Part shown: in pieces, positions 16,421 to 24,993 of the stretch
How the letters are laid out: the number at the start of each line of letters is the position of its first letter
Numbering within the stretch: the first letter of the stretch is position 1
Origin: an uncultured Eubacteriales bacterium
GTDB taxonomy: Bacteria > Bacillota > Clostridia > Oscillospirales > Butyricicoccaceae
Direction: 5' to 3'
Assembly (NCBI GenBank): GCA_910579575.1
Contig: CAJTUM010000007.1
Coordinates: 34,347 to 98,346, forward strand
Length of the DNA: 64,000 bases
The notes under the pieces: model-generated
The model's input: the letters and a program-made list of their open reading frames with translations, nothing else
Databases searched by the model: none
Told to the model about the DNA's origin: nothing
Made by a program: the position numbers and the translations under genes

Positions 16421-18004
16421 ATGAACAAAAAACTGCGGACGCTCAGCCTGCTGCTGGTTCTGGCCATGGCCTTTGGCCTGTTTGCCGGATGCAGCAAGGA
16501 AGAGCAGCAACCCGCCGACGGCGGCGACAAGCCCGCCGCAGGCGACGACGAGAAGAAGGAAGGCAGTTCTTCCTCCGGCGGCCCCGTCAAGGACAGCATC
16601 GTCATCGCCACCGCCAACGAAACCCCGTCTCTTTCTCCCACTGAGCACAACGCCGTGGCCGGCTCTTACATGAACCTGCTGACTTATAATACCCTGTTCC
16701 GGGGCGGCATGGATCTGGAACCCGAACCCGACCTGGTGGAGAGCTATGAAGCCGTCAGCGAAAACGAATGGCAGTTTAAGATCAAGCAGGGCGTCAAGTT
16801 CCACAACGGCGAAACCATGACGGTAGAAGACGTCAAGGCTTCTCTGGAATGGGCCAAAGGCTTCCCGGAGGTCAGCTTGTACAACGACGATATCGTCAAA
16901 GTCGACGTGATCGACGACGAAACCATTCAGATCACCACCCCCGGCCCGGACGCTATGCTGCTGAGCAACCTGAGCCACCATGGCAACGCCATCGTGCCCA
17001 AAGCGCTGATCGACAGCGGTCATGACTTCAACGCCGAGCCCATCGGCACAGGCCCGTATAAGTTCGTCAAGTGGAACCGGGGCGACAGCATCGAGTTTGA
17101 AGCGTTTGAAGATTTCTTCCGGGGCGCTCCTCCTATCAAGCATATGACATGGAAGACCATCCCCGAAGGCTCCTCCCGGACCATCGCCTTGGAAGCCGGC
17201 GAGATTGATTTCATCGTGGAAGTGGAAGCCATGGACGGCGACCGCCTGAAGAGCAACGATAAGCTGACCGTCATCGAATACAGCGCCACCAACGAAACCT
17301 GGCTGATGCTGAACAACGAGAAGCCCGGCCTGGATAACCAGGACGTGCGCCACGCCATCAACACGGCCATTGATAAAGACAGCGTCGTGACCGTGGCCTA
17401 TAACGGCATGGCCACCCCGGCTATCAGCCAAATGCCCATCAACTTTGAGGGCGCCACCACGGAGAACGCCGACGTTTACGACGTGGAAAAGGCCAAAGAG
17501 TGGCTGGATAAATCCGGCGTGGACCCGGCCTCCATTGAAATCGCCATCATCTGCTCGGACGACACCAAAAAGCGGGGCGGCGAAGTTGTGCAGGCCAACC
17601 TGAAGGAAATCGGCATCAACGCCACCATCGAGAGCATGGACCTGGCCACGTATCTGTCCGTCACCACAGAGGGCAACTTTACGGCGGCCATCGGCGGCTA
17701 TTCCTCCAGCAACTTATTGGGGTATGTGGTGGGCGTGTACCACTCCGATTCCATCAACGCCTCCAACAAGACCCGGCTGAACAACCCGGAAGTCGACGCG
17801 CTGATCGACAAGGCCAAGGAAACCCTGGACCCGGCCGAGCGCAAAGTGATTATGGAAGAGCTGTCCGCGCTGCTGAACGAACTGTGCTCTCAGGCGCCTC
17901 TGTGGCAGCCGGTCAGCATGAGAGCCTATGCCGCCGGTCTGCAGGGCGTGCAGGTCAGCGACAGCGGCACTTTGTATTTTGAAGATTGCTATTGGGCTGA
18001 ATAA
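16421..18004 (+). CDS. SBP1: oligopeptide/dipeptide ABC transporter substrate-binding lipoprotein
   Basis: 527 residues, SBP family 5 (DppA/OppA type). Signal peptide with lipobox GLFAGC, lipidated C24, then a ~30-residue Asp/Gly/Ser-rich linker. The family core follows: IVIATANETPSLSPTEHNAV, VKFHNGETMTVEDVKASLEW, IGTGPYKFVKW, IPEGSSRTIALEAGEIDFIV, RHAINTAIDKDSVVTVAYNG. It binds peptides outside the membrane for a DppBCDF-type translocator, here presumably the core genes at 18583-22387. GAGGTGAG precedes ATG 16421. It belongs to the same sequence subgroup as SBP5-SBP9. No T-run terminator follows, only a GC hairpin. Confidence 0.94.
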   Translation: MNKKLRTLSLLLVLAMAFGLFAGCSKEEQQPADGGDKPAAGDDEKKEGSSSSGGPVKDSIVIATANETPSLSPTEHNAVAGSYMNLLTYNTLFRGGMDLEPEPDLVESYEAVSENEWQFKIKQGVKFHNGETMTVEDVKASLEWAKGFPEVSLYNDDIVKVDVIDDETIQITTPGPDAMLLSNLSHHGNAIVPKALIDSGHDFNAEPIGTGPYKFVKWNRGDSIEFEAFEDFFRGAPPIKHMTWKTIPEGSSRTIALEAGEIDFIVEVEAMDGDRLKSNDKLTVIEYSATNETWLMLNNEKPGLDNQDVRHAINTAIDKDSVVTVAYNGMATPAISQMPINFEGATTENADVYDVEKAKEWLDKSGVDPASIEIAIICSDDTKKRGGEVVQANLKEIGINATIESMDLATYLSVTTEGNFTAAIGGYSSSNLLGYVVGVYHSDSINASNKTRLNNPEVDALIDKAKETLDPAERKVIMEELSALLNELCSQAPLWQPVSMRAYAAGLQGVQVSDSGTLYFEDCYWAE

Positions 18005-18349
18005 GCGTATGCTTGCCAAAGACTGATTTCGATCAGACGGCGGGCCTCGCCGCCCCCGGCTTGCGCCGGGGGCGGCGCCGACATGGGCGAAGCTGGCTGA
18101 AGCACAATCGCCTGCCTTTGTCAAATCTTTTTTTATCCGGCTCCGAAGGGACGGCCGGAGAAAATATGTGCAGATTGCCCAGAGGAAGCGGCGAACAAAA
18201 GCGAGTAAGATGCAAAATGAACAAAAAATGAATTTTTCGGCTCGCTGCTGGATTTGCGAAAATATACAGAGTGCACAAAAAGAAGAGATAAAATTTTACG
18301 TTTGGAGCAGAACTGCATAAGAATTGTGAAATAAAACGTAAATTTTCCG
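18005..18349. other. Gap between SBP1 and the permease genes
   Basis: Holds a perfect 13-bp hairpin (18048-18060 with 18065-18077, CGCCGCCCCCGGC and TTGC loop) without a T-run. It may pause or stabilise the SBP1 transcript. An AT-rich region follows with GAGTGCACAAAAAG (18269-18282), a copy of the recurrent motif. No credible gene. Confidence 0.6.
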
Positions 18350-18378
18350 TTGCAAAAAGAAATTCGACAGATTATAAT
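18350..18378 (+). promoter_or_regulatory. Promoter of the shared transporter core operon
   Basis: TTGCAA 18350-18355, 17-base spacer, TATAAT 18373-18378. Leader of about 200 bases before the first permease. Confidence 0.82.
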
Positions 18379-18582
18379 ACAAGTTACAGTTGCTTATGGG
18401 AACCATTGGGCGCCGCAGCCGGCGGAAGCTCGGGACCCAGCGAAGCGCATTACATAGGCCGGGGCGGGCGGCGCGCTCCCCCTGCGTATGTGGCGATAAC
18501 CTTTTTGCCGGATGCGCCGCCAACAGAATTGGCAGCGTCCTGTTGGAGGCGCAGGGGCAAAAAAACAACTTAGGAGGATCTT

Positions 18583-19527
18583 ATGTGGAAATTCATTCTT
18601 AAGAGACTGGTTATGATGATCCCCGTGCTGATCGGCGTCACGCTGCTCGTGTACATGATCCTGCATTTCGCCCCCGGCGACCCGGCCAAGGTTATTTTGG
18701 GCGAGCAGGCCACACCTGAGCAGATTGAAGAGCTGAGAGAGCAGCTGGGGCTCAACGACCCGGTGTTGGTGCAGTATGCCAACTACATTATCAACCTGGT
18801 GCAGGGCGATATGGGTATGTCGTACAAAACCAAGGGCCCGGTTTCGGACGAAGTGTTCAACCGGTTCCCCAACACCATGAAGCTGACGGCCTGCGCCATG
18901 GTGCTGGCTGTGGCGGCGGCCGTGCCTCTGGGCGTCGTGGCCGCTGTGAGACAAAACACCCTGTTTGACAGCGTGAGCATGATCGTCGCCCTGGTGGGCG
19001 TTTCGATGCCCATCTTCTGGCTGGGCCTGCTGCTGATCCTGTGCTTCTCGCTGAAGTTGGGGTGGTTCCCCTCTTCCGGCAGCGAAGGGTGGAAGAGCAT
19101 CGTGCTGCCCGCCGTTGCTCTGGGCTTTAACCACATGGCGTCCATCGCCAGAACGACCCGTTCTTCCATGCTGGAAACCATCCGCGCGGATTATATCCGT
19201 ACTGTTCGCGCCAAGGGCGTGGCTTATCGGAAGGCTATCACCAAGCACGCGCTGAAAAACGCGCTGATCCCCACAATCACGGTTATCGGCCTGCAGATCG
19301 GCTTTATGCTGGGCGGCTCCGTGCTGACAGAGACCGTGTTCGCATGGCCTGGCGTCGGCCGCCTGATGGTGGACTCCATCAACGGCCGCGATATTCCCAT
19401 GGTTATGGGCTGTATCATCCTGGTCTGCGCCACATTCTCCTTCGTAAACCTGATCGTGGACCTGCTGTACGCAGCGGTGGATCCGCGGATTAAGTCCCAG
19501 TATAAGTCAGGGGGTAAGAGCAAATGA
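18583..19527 (+). CDS. Oligopeptide ABC transporter permease, DppB/OppB family (core operon)
   Basis: 314 residues, six membrane helices. N-terminal MWKFILKRLVMMIPVLIGVT, the periplasmic segment HFAPGDPAKVIL..., the EAA loop (DYIRTVRAKGVAYRKAITKH), LTETVFAWPGVGRLMVDSI and C-terminal AAVDPRIKSQ. TTAGGAGG precedes ATG 18583. Forms the membrane channel with the next gene, whose ATG overlaps this stop (ATGA at 19524). It is the only permease pair inside the ten-SBP array. Confidence 0.95.
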   Translation: MWKFILKRLVMMIPVLIGVTLLVYMILHFAPGDPAKVILGEQATPEQIEELREQLGLNDPVLVQYANYIINLVQGDMGMSYKTKGPVSDEVFNRFPNTMKLTACAMVLAVAAAVPLGVVAAVRQNTLFDSVSMIVALVGVSMPIFWLGLLLILCFSLKLGWFPSSGSEGWKSIVLPAVALGFNHMASIARTTRSSMLETIRADYIRTVRAKGVAYRKAITKHALKNALIPTITVIGLQIGFMLGGSVLTETVFAWPGVGRLMVDSINGRDIPMVMGCIILVCATFSFVNLIVDLLYAAVDPRIKSQYKSGGKSK

Positions 19528-20408
19528 GTAAAGGCAATAACAACGCCGCGACAAGCGCGAAAAAACGCGGCCAGATGTATGATGTTTGGCGCCATCTGAA
19601 ACGAAACAAGGGCGCTATGCTGGGGTTGGCCATTGTGGTTCTGCTGATCCTGATGGTGGCTTTTGCCGGCATAATTTATGATTATGAAGACGTCGTTATC
19701 AAGCAGGATATCCCCAACCGCCTGCAGTCTCCTTCCGCCGCCCATCCCTTCGGCACTGATGAAATGGGCCGCGATATCATGGCGAGAATCTTCCACGGCG
19801 CCCGCATGAGCTTGGGCATCAGCGTGGTGGCCGTTTGCTTCTCTCTGGTTGTGGGCGGCATTCTGGGCGCTTCCGCCGGCTTCTTCGGCGGTACAGTGGA
19901 TATGGTTATCATGCGTACCATGGATATTCTGTTGGCTGTTCCCAACATCCTGCTGGCCATCACCATTGTGGCCGCTTTGGGCGCCAGCAACTTTAACCTG
20001 ATTTTGGCTCTGACAATTTCCAGCGTGCCAGGCTTCTCTCGTATCGTCCGCGGCGCTGTGCTGACTGTCCGCGACTCCGAGTATATTGAGGCCGCCAGAG
20101 CCATCGGCGCCAAAAACGGCAGAATCATCCTGAGCCACGTTATCCCCAACTGTATCGGTCCTATCTTGGTTCAGACAACGCTGAATGTCGGCGGCACAAT
20201 CCTGTCCACTGCGGGCCTGAGCTTCCTGGGTCTGGGCGTGCAGGCTCCCCGTCCTGAATGGGGCGGTATGCTGTCCAGCGGCAGAACGTATATCCGCGAC
20301 TACAGCTATATCACCATGTTCCCCGGCTGCATGATTATGATCACGATCCTGAGCCTGAACCTGTTGGGCGACGGTCTGCGTGACGCGCTGGATCCGAGAC
20401 TGAAGTAA
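19524..20408 (+). CDS. Oligopeptide ABC transporter permease, DppC/OppC family (core operon)
   Basis: 294 residues. A lysine-rich N-terminus, helix 1 (GAMLGLAIVVLLILMVAFAG), the motif HPFGTDEMGRDIMARIFHGAR, EAA loop (EAARAIGAKNGRIILSHVIP), TAGLSFLGLGVQAPRPEWGG and C-terminal GDGLRDALDPRLK. Translationally coupled to the upstream permease by a four-base overlap; the first ATPase gene starts 18 bases after the stop behind AGGAGG. Confidence 0.95.
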   Translation: MSKGNNNAATSAKKRGQMYDVWRHLKRNKGAMLGLAIVVLLILMVAFAGIIYDYEDVVIKQDIPNRLQSPSAAHPFGTDEMGRDIMARIFHGARMSLGISVVAVCFSLVVGGILGASAGFFGGTVDMVIMRTMDILLAVPNILLAITIVAALGASNFNLILALTISSVPGFSRIVRGAVLTVRDSEYIEAARAIGAKNGRIILSHVIPNCIGPILVQTTLNVGGTILSTAGLSFLGLGVQAPRPEWGGMLSSGRTYIRDYSYITMFPGCMIMITILSLNLLGDGLRDALDPRLK

Positions 20409-20426
20409 GACAGGAGGAAAAAAGCG

Positions 20427-21434
20427 ATGAGTGACAAAAAGAACCTTGCTGTTGAAATCAAGGATCTGGTGGTGGAATTCCGCACAGACGATTCCGTCGT
20501 CCAGGCGGTAAACGGGCTGGACCTTGAGATTGAAAAAGGCAAGACATTGGGCCTGGTTGGCGAAACCGGCGCCGGTAAAACGACGACCGGTCTGTCCATC
20601 CTGCGCTTGATCCCGGATCCTCCGGGAAAGATTGTAAGCGGCACGGTCAAGCTGAACGGCGAGGATATTTTCGCCAAGACGGAAAAAGAGATGGAGAAGG
20701 TCCGCGGCAATCAGGTGTCGATGATCTTCCAGGACCCCATGACCTCTCTGGACCCTGTTATGACAGTGGAAGAGCAGATCGCCGAGGTTGTGGAGCTGCA
20801 TGAAAATGTGAATCACGCCAAGGCCATTGAACGCGCCAAAGAGATGCTGGAGCTGGTCGGTATTCCTGGCGAGCGCGGCACAGAGTATCCGCACCAGTTC
20901 TCCGGCGGCATGAAGCAGCGCGTGGTTATCGCTATCGCGCTGGCCTGCTCCCCGGGCCTGCTGATCGCCGACGAACCCACCACGGCTCTGGACGTTACCA
21001 TCCAGGCCCAGGTTCTGGAGATGATGAAAAACCTGAGAGAGCAGTATAACACCTCCATGCTCATGATTACCCATGACCTGGGTATTGTGGCGGAGATCTG
21101 CGACACGGTTTCCATCATCTATGCCGGCCGTATCGTGGAGCACGGCACGTTGGAAGACGTGTTTGATTATACGCGCCATCCGTATACAGAGGGCTTGTTC
21201 AACTCCCTGCCCGACCTGGATCACCGGGAGCAGCGGCTGAAGCCCATCAAGGGCCTGATGCCCGACCCCAGCAATCTGCCGGCGGGCTGCGCTTTCTGCC
21301 CTCGCTGCGATTACGCCATGGAAATCTGCAAAACCCAGAAGCCCAAGCGCGTTTACCGCAACGAGGAGCACTATGTGGAGTGCCATCTGTATAACGAAGA
21401 GAATATCAAGGAAGGGATGTTGAACCGGAAATGA
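20427..21434 (+). CDS. Oligopeptide ABC transporter ATPase, DppD/OppD family (core operon)
   Basis: 335 residues. Walker A GETGAGKTT, Q-loop FQDPMTSLDP, signature FSGGMKQRV, Walker B LIADEPTTALD, H-loop MITHDLG and the C-terminal cysteine cluster CAFCPRCDYAMEIC. One half of the ATPase heterodimer driving the permeases just upstream. Its stop overlaps the start of the partner ATPase (ATGA at 21431). Confidence 0.95.
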   Translation: MSDKKNLAVEIKDLVVEFRTDDSVVQAVNGLDLEIEKGKTLGLVGETGAGKTTTGLSILRLIPDPPGKIVSGTVKLNGEDIFAKTEKEMEKVRGNQVSMIFQDPMTSLDPVMTVEEQIAEVVELHENVNHAKAIERAKEMLELVGIPGERGTEYPHQFSGGMKQRVVIAIALACSPGLLIADEPTTALDVTIQAQVLEMMKNLREQYNTSMLMITHDLGIVAEICDTVSIIYAGRIVEHGTLEDVFDYTRHPYTEGLFNSLPDLDHREQRLKPIKGLMPDPSNLPAGCAFCPRCDYAMEICKTQKPKRVYRNEEHYVECHLYNEENIKEGMLNRK

Positions 21435-22387
21435 GCGAACAGAGAGCACTGTTAGACATAAGGGGCCTCAAGAAGTATTTCAGCACCCCCAGAGGCTTGT
21501 TGCACGCGGTCGACGACGTCACCTTCACCATTGATAAGGGCAAGACTCTGGGCGTTGTGGGCGAATCTGGCTGCGGCAAGTCCACCACAGGCCGGGCTAT
21601 CCTGCGCCTGCTGGAGCCCACAGGCGGCGAAGTGCTGTTTGAGGGCGAAGACCTGGCTAAACTGAGCAAGGAAGAGATGCGCAAAAAGAGAAAGGACCTG
21701 CAAATTATCTTCCAGGACCCCTTCTCCTCTTTGAACCCCAGAAAGACGATCAGCCAGACCATTGCCGAGCCGCTGCTGCTGAACAAAATGGTCAGCGACA
21801 AAAAACAGCTGCAGGACCGCGTGCTGGAGCTGATGGCCACCGTCGGCCTGGCGGAAAGACTGTATAACACCTATCCTCACGAGCTGGACGGCGGACGCCG
21901 GCAGAGAATCGGCATTGCCCGGGCTCTGTCTGTAAATCCGAAGTTCATTGTGTGCGACGAGCCTGTTTCCGCTCTGGACGTTTCCATTCAGGCCCAGATT
22001 TTGAACCTGATGGAAGATTTGCAGGAGCAGATGGGCCTGACTTATATGTTCATCACCCACGACCTGTCTGTCGTCAACCATTTCTCGGACGATATTGCGG
22101 TTATGTATCTGGGCAAGCTGATTGAAAAAGCGCCCTCCGACGAGCTGTTTAAGAACCCGACCCATCCCTACACCAAGGCTCTGCTGAGCGCGATTCCTTT
22201 GCCCAATATCCACAAGAAGACAGAGCGGATCCTGCTGAAGGGCGAAATTACCAGCCCCATCGAGCCAAAGCCTGTGTGCCGTTTTGCCAACCGGTGCAAC
22301 TATGCCACAGACCGCTGCCGCGGGGAAGAACCCAAGCTGAAAGAAATCAGCCCGGGCCATTTTGTTTCCTGCTTCTTGGCAGACTAA
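21431..22387 (+). CDS. Oligopeptide ABC transporter ATPase, DppF/OppF family (core operon)
   Basis: 318 residues. Walker A GESGCGKST, Q-loop FQDPFSSLNPRK, Walker B IVCDEPVSALD, H-loop FITHDLS, C-terminal cysteines (CRFANRCNYATDRC). The signature motif reads LDGGRRQRIG, with Asp in place of the usual Ser; the other two DppF proteins in this window keep SGG. This variant probably gives one composite ATP site altered chemistry, as in other asymmetric ABC pairs (inference). Last gene of the core operon, followed by a perfect terminator. Confidence 0.94.
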   Translation: MSEQRALLDIRGLKKYFSTPRGLLHAVDDVTFTIDKGKTLGVVGESGCGKSTTGRAILRLLEPTGGEVLFEGEDLAKLSKEEMRKKRKDLQIIFQDPFSSLNPRKTISQTIAEPLLLNKMVSDKKQLQDRVLELMATVGLAERLYNTYPHELDGGRRQRIGIARALSVNPKFIVCDEPVSALDVSIQAQILNLMEDLQEQMGLTYMFITHDLSVVNHFSDDIAVMYLGKLIEKAPSDELFKNPTHPYTKALLSAIPLPNIHKKTERILLKGEITSPIEPKPVCRFANRCNYATDRCRGEEPKLKEISPGHFVSCFLAD

Positions 22388-22406
22388 AATTGAATTTCCA
22401 CATAGG

Positions 22407-22436
22407 GCCGGCGCGAGAAATCGCGCCGGCTTTTTT
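22407..22436 (+). terminator. Terminator of the core transporter operon
   Basis: GCCGGCGCGA, GAAA tetraloop, TCGCGCCGGC, then TTTTTT: a perfect 10-bp stem. It separates the operon from the downstream SBP genes. Confidence 0.92.
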
Positions 22437-22755
22437 CATGTTTCCGCTGATCGCCTGGAAGGGCGGCGCTGAAAGAGCTGAAAATAAATTGGTCAAAATA
22501 CACAAAAAATAAGGGGAATTGACTGTGCAAATTAGATAAAAGAAATACGCAAGATTATGCAAAAAATATTGATTTATAATCCAATGGACAATTTCGTTGA
22601 AACCATCGAAAATAACGATAAGTTTTTATGAAAATTTCACAAAAATCCGGTGTGTATGAAAAAAATATAAACAGAATATTATCAAAAAGAAGAATAAATG
22701 AACGATTAAATCCGAAAAGCTACTTGAAAAAACATCGTAATCTTGCGCAGAAGGA
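22437..22755. other. AT-rich gap upstream of SBP2
   Basis: No gene. Contains several copies of the recurrent element: TACACAAAAAATAAG (22499-22513), CTGTGCAAATTAG (22523-22535), TTATGCAAAAAATA (22555-22568) and TTCACAAAAATCC (about 22636-22648). Confidence 0.55.
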
Positions 22756-22784
22756 TTGCCAGAGGGAGAAATTGCCGTTATAAT
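22756..22784 (+). promoter_or_regulatory. Promoter of SBP2
   Basis: TTGCCA 22756-22761, 17-base spacer, TATAAT 22779-22784. Leader of about 140 bases. Confidence 0.8.
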
Positions 22785-22930
22785 AACGCTATCGCCAGCG
22801 CAGTTGAACAGGTTGAACAGAATGTTATGGGTTCTTTTCAACAAAGCGCCGCTGAGCGGCGTTTCAAAGCGATTCCCTATCCCGGCGTCGCGGCAAAAGC
22901 TGCGGCAAATCTGAAGATGAGGTGAAAGGT

Positions 22931-24496
22931 ATGAGTAAGAGAAGGTTTATCAGCGTTTTGGCATTGTTGGCCATCACAGTCAGTCTGTTCGCCGGCTTGG
23001 CCGGGTGCAGCAAAGACGACGGCAAAACCGACGATCCCAGTTCCAGCACGGGCAAGGTGGAAGGCGGAGGCGCTTCGGCCAAAGACACAATCGTGATTGC
23101 CACCATGAGCGAACCTCCTTCCCTGACAAACAACGAGCATAGCGCCGTAGCCAGCAACTATATGAACCTGCTGACCTACGAAGGCCTGCTGCGGCAAGGC
23201 ATGGATTTACAGCCTGAGCCCGGCTTGGCGGAATCTTGGGAAGCCGTCAGCGAAACCGAGTGGGATTTTAAAATCCGCAAGGGCGTGAAATTCCACAACG
23301 GCGAAGAATTGACGGTAGAAGACGTAAAAGCCTCTCTGGATTGGGCCCAGCAGTTCCCGCTGATTAAAACCAGCACAGAGAATATCAAGCAAGTGGATAT
23401 CATTGACGACGAGACCGTCCGCGTGACAACCTTTGAGCCCTGCGCGGTTATCCTGAGTAACCTGACCGGCAGAGCCAACGCTATCGTGCCCAAGTCTCTC
23501 ATCGATTCCGGCAACAACTTCAACGACAACCCCATCGGCACTGGTCCCTATAAGTTTAAGAGCTGGACCATGGGCGACAGCATCGAGTTTGAAGCTTTCG
23601 ACGATTACTGGGGCGGCGCTCCGGCGATCAAGCATATGATTTGGAAGATCATCCCGGAAGGTTCCTCCCGCACCATCGCCCTGGAAGCCGGCGAAATCGA
23701 CTTCATCATCGAAGTGGAGCAGATGGACCTGGACCGGCTGGACGGCAGCGACGATATTACTGTTCTGCGGTATGACGCTACGGACACCAACTTTATGACC
23801 CTGAACTTTGAAAAAGGTTTCAGCGACCCGAACCTGCGTCACGCCATCAACTCCGCGATTGATAAAGACAGCGTAATCGCTGTGGCGGCCAACGGCTTGG
23901 GCGTCCCGATGCTAGGCCAGACCCCGCCCAACCTGATCGGCGCTTTTGAAGAAAATGCCGATAAATATGACCCGGCGAAGGCCAAAGAATATCTGGATAA
24001 ATCCGGCGTAGATCCCTCTTCTGTGGAGCTGTCCATCATTTGCTCCAACGATATGAAGAAGAGAGCGGCCGAAGTGATTCAGGCCAATCTGAAGGAGCAT
24101 TTGGGCATTAATGCGCAGATCGAGAGCATGGACCTGGCCACTTACCTGTCCACTACCTCTGAAGGCAACTTCACAGCTTGTATCGGCGGCACCAACTCCA
24201 CCGAAACTGTGGGTTATATCAAGTATCAGTTCCACAGCAGCGCCATCGGCGGCGCCAACCGCTCTCGCTTCCAGGATTCTCATGTGGACGAGACGATTGA
24301 GCGTCTGTTGACAGTTCTGGACGACGACGACCGCTATGCTCAGTGCGAAGAGCTGTGCGCATATCTGAACGATCAGTGCGTGGTGATCCCTCTGTGGCAG
24401 CCTATTTCTCTGCGGGCTTTTAACTCCAAGCTGAAGGGCGTAGAAGTCAACGCCGGCGGTACGGTTTATTTCGAGAAGTGCTATTGGGAAGATTAA
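22931..24496 (+). CDS. SBP2: oligopeptide-type substrate-binding lipoprotein (subgroup B)
   Basis: 521 residues, lipobox GLAGC with C26. Sequence features set it apart from SBP1: PSLTNNEHSAVASNYMNLLT, TYEGLLRQGMDLQPEPGLAE, and NLKEHLGINAQIESMDLATY with an extra residue pair in the KEHLG loop. The region equivalent to SBP1's SSNLLGYVVGVYHS reads NSTETVGYIKYQFHSSAIGG. This area lines the ligand cleft in the family, so a different ligand is likely (inference). GAGGTGAAAGG precedes ATG 22931. Its closest relative in the window is SBP3. Confidence 0.93.
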   Translation: MSKRRFISVLALLAITVSLFAGLAGCSKDDGKTDDPSSSTGKVEGGGASAKDTIVIATMSEPPSLTNNEHSAVASNYMNLLTYEGLLRQGMDLQPEPGLAESWEAVSETEWDFKIRKGVKFHNGEELTVEDVKASLDWAQQFPLIKTSTENIKQVDIIDDETVRVTTFEPCAVILSNLTGRANAIVPKSLIDSGNNFNDNPIGTGPYKFKSWTMGDSIEFEAFDDYWGGAPAIKHMIWKIIPEGSSRTIALEAGEIDFIIEVEQMDLDRLDGSDDITVLRYDATDTNFMTLNFEKGFSDPNLRHAINSAIDKDSVIAVAANGLGVPMLGQTPPNLIGAFEENADKYDPAKAKEYLDKSGVDPSSVELSIICSNDMKKRAAEVIQANLKEHLGINAQIESMDLATYLSTTSEGNFTACIGGTNSTETVGYIKYQFHSSAIGGANRSRFQDSHVDETIERLLTVLDDDDRYAQCEELCAYLNDQCVVIPLWQPISLRAFNSKLKGVEVNAGGTVYFEKCYWED

Positions 24497-24532
24497 TTCT
24501 GTCCTATAGGCGAACCCCATCAACAAACTGCA

Positions 24533-24562
24533 AAGACGGGCCGAAAGGCCCGTCTTTTTTTC
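24533..24562 (+). terminator. Terminator of SBP2
   Basis: AAGACGGGCC, GAAA loop, GGCCCGTCTT, then TTTTTT. Perfect 10-bp stem. Confidence 0.92.
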
Positions 24563-24864
24563 GCCGCCTGAAAAGGGAGAAGCCTTGTCGAAGGAGCCCA
24601 AGGGCTGGGAATTCATTTGGATCAATTGCGAAAATAAGAGAAAAACAAGAAAGCGCAATTTGCGGGATGGGAAATATGTGCGAAATAATTTTGGAAGAAA
24701 TGAAAAAAATGACCCGGCGGATTTTGTCATGTTTCACAAAAAATCAATGAAATTGTAGCAAATATTCAAAAACTATTGTGCAAAATAGCTCCTTTGAGTC
24801 TGGACAAAGGCGGATAAAATAGGGCAAAATGACGGTGGAAATATGCGTTCCTTGCGCAGGGGGC
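24563..24864. other. AT-rich gap upstream of SBP3
   Basis: No gene. Motif copies: TTTCACAAAAAATC (24732-24745) and ATTGTGCAAAATAG (24775-24788). Confidence 0.55.
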
Positions 24865-24893
24865 TTGCTCTGGAAAGATATGTGCTTTATAAT
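24865..24893 (+). promoter_or_regulatory. Promoter of SBP3
   Basis: TTGCTC 24865-24870, 17-base spacer, TATAAT 24888-24893. Confidence 0.75.
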
Positions 24894-24993
24894 CAAAATA
24901 ACAGGCAGGCAGATTGGCCAAAAGCGCTTTGCAAGCCGGCCTGGGTCAGATCCACAGGCGGAGAAAGCCGCCCAATTTTTGAGAGGTGAGGTT

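Noticed and set aside
19224..21449. A 741-codon minus-strand open frame opposite the permease and ATPase genes
   Set aside because: Shadow of three well-supported coding genes; the translation is His/Gln-rich and matches nothing.
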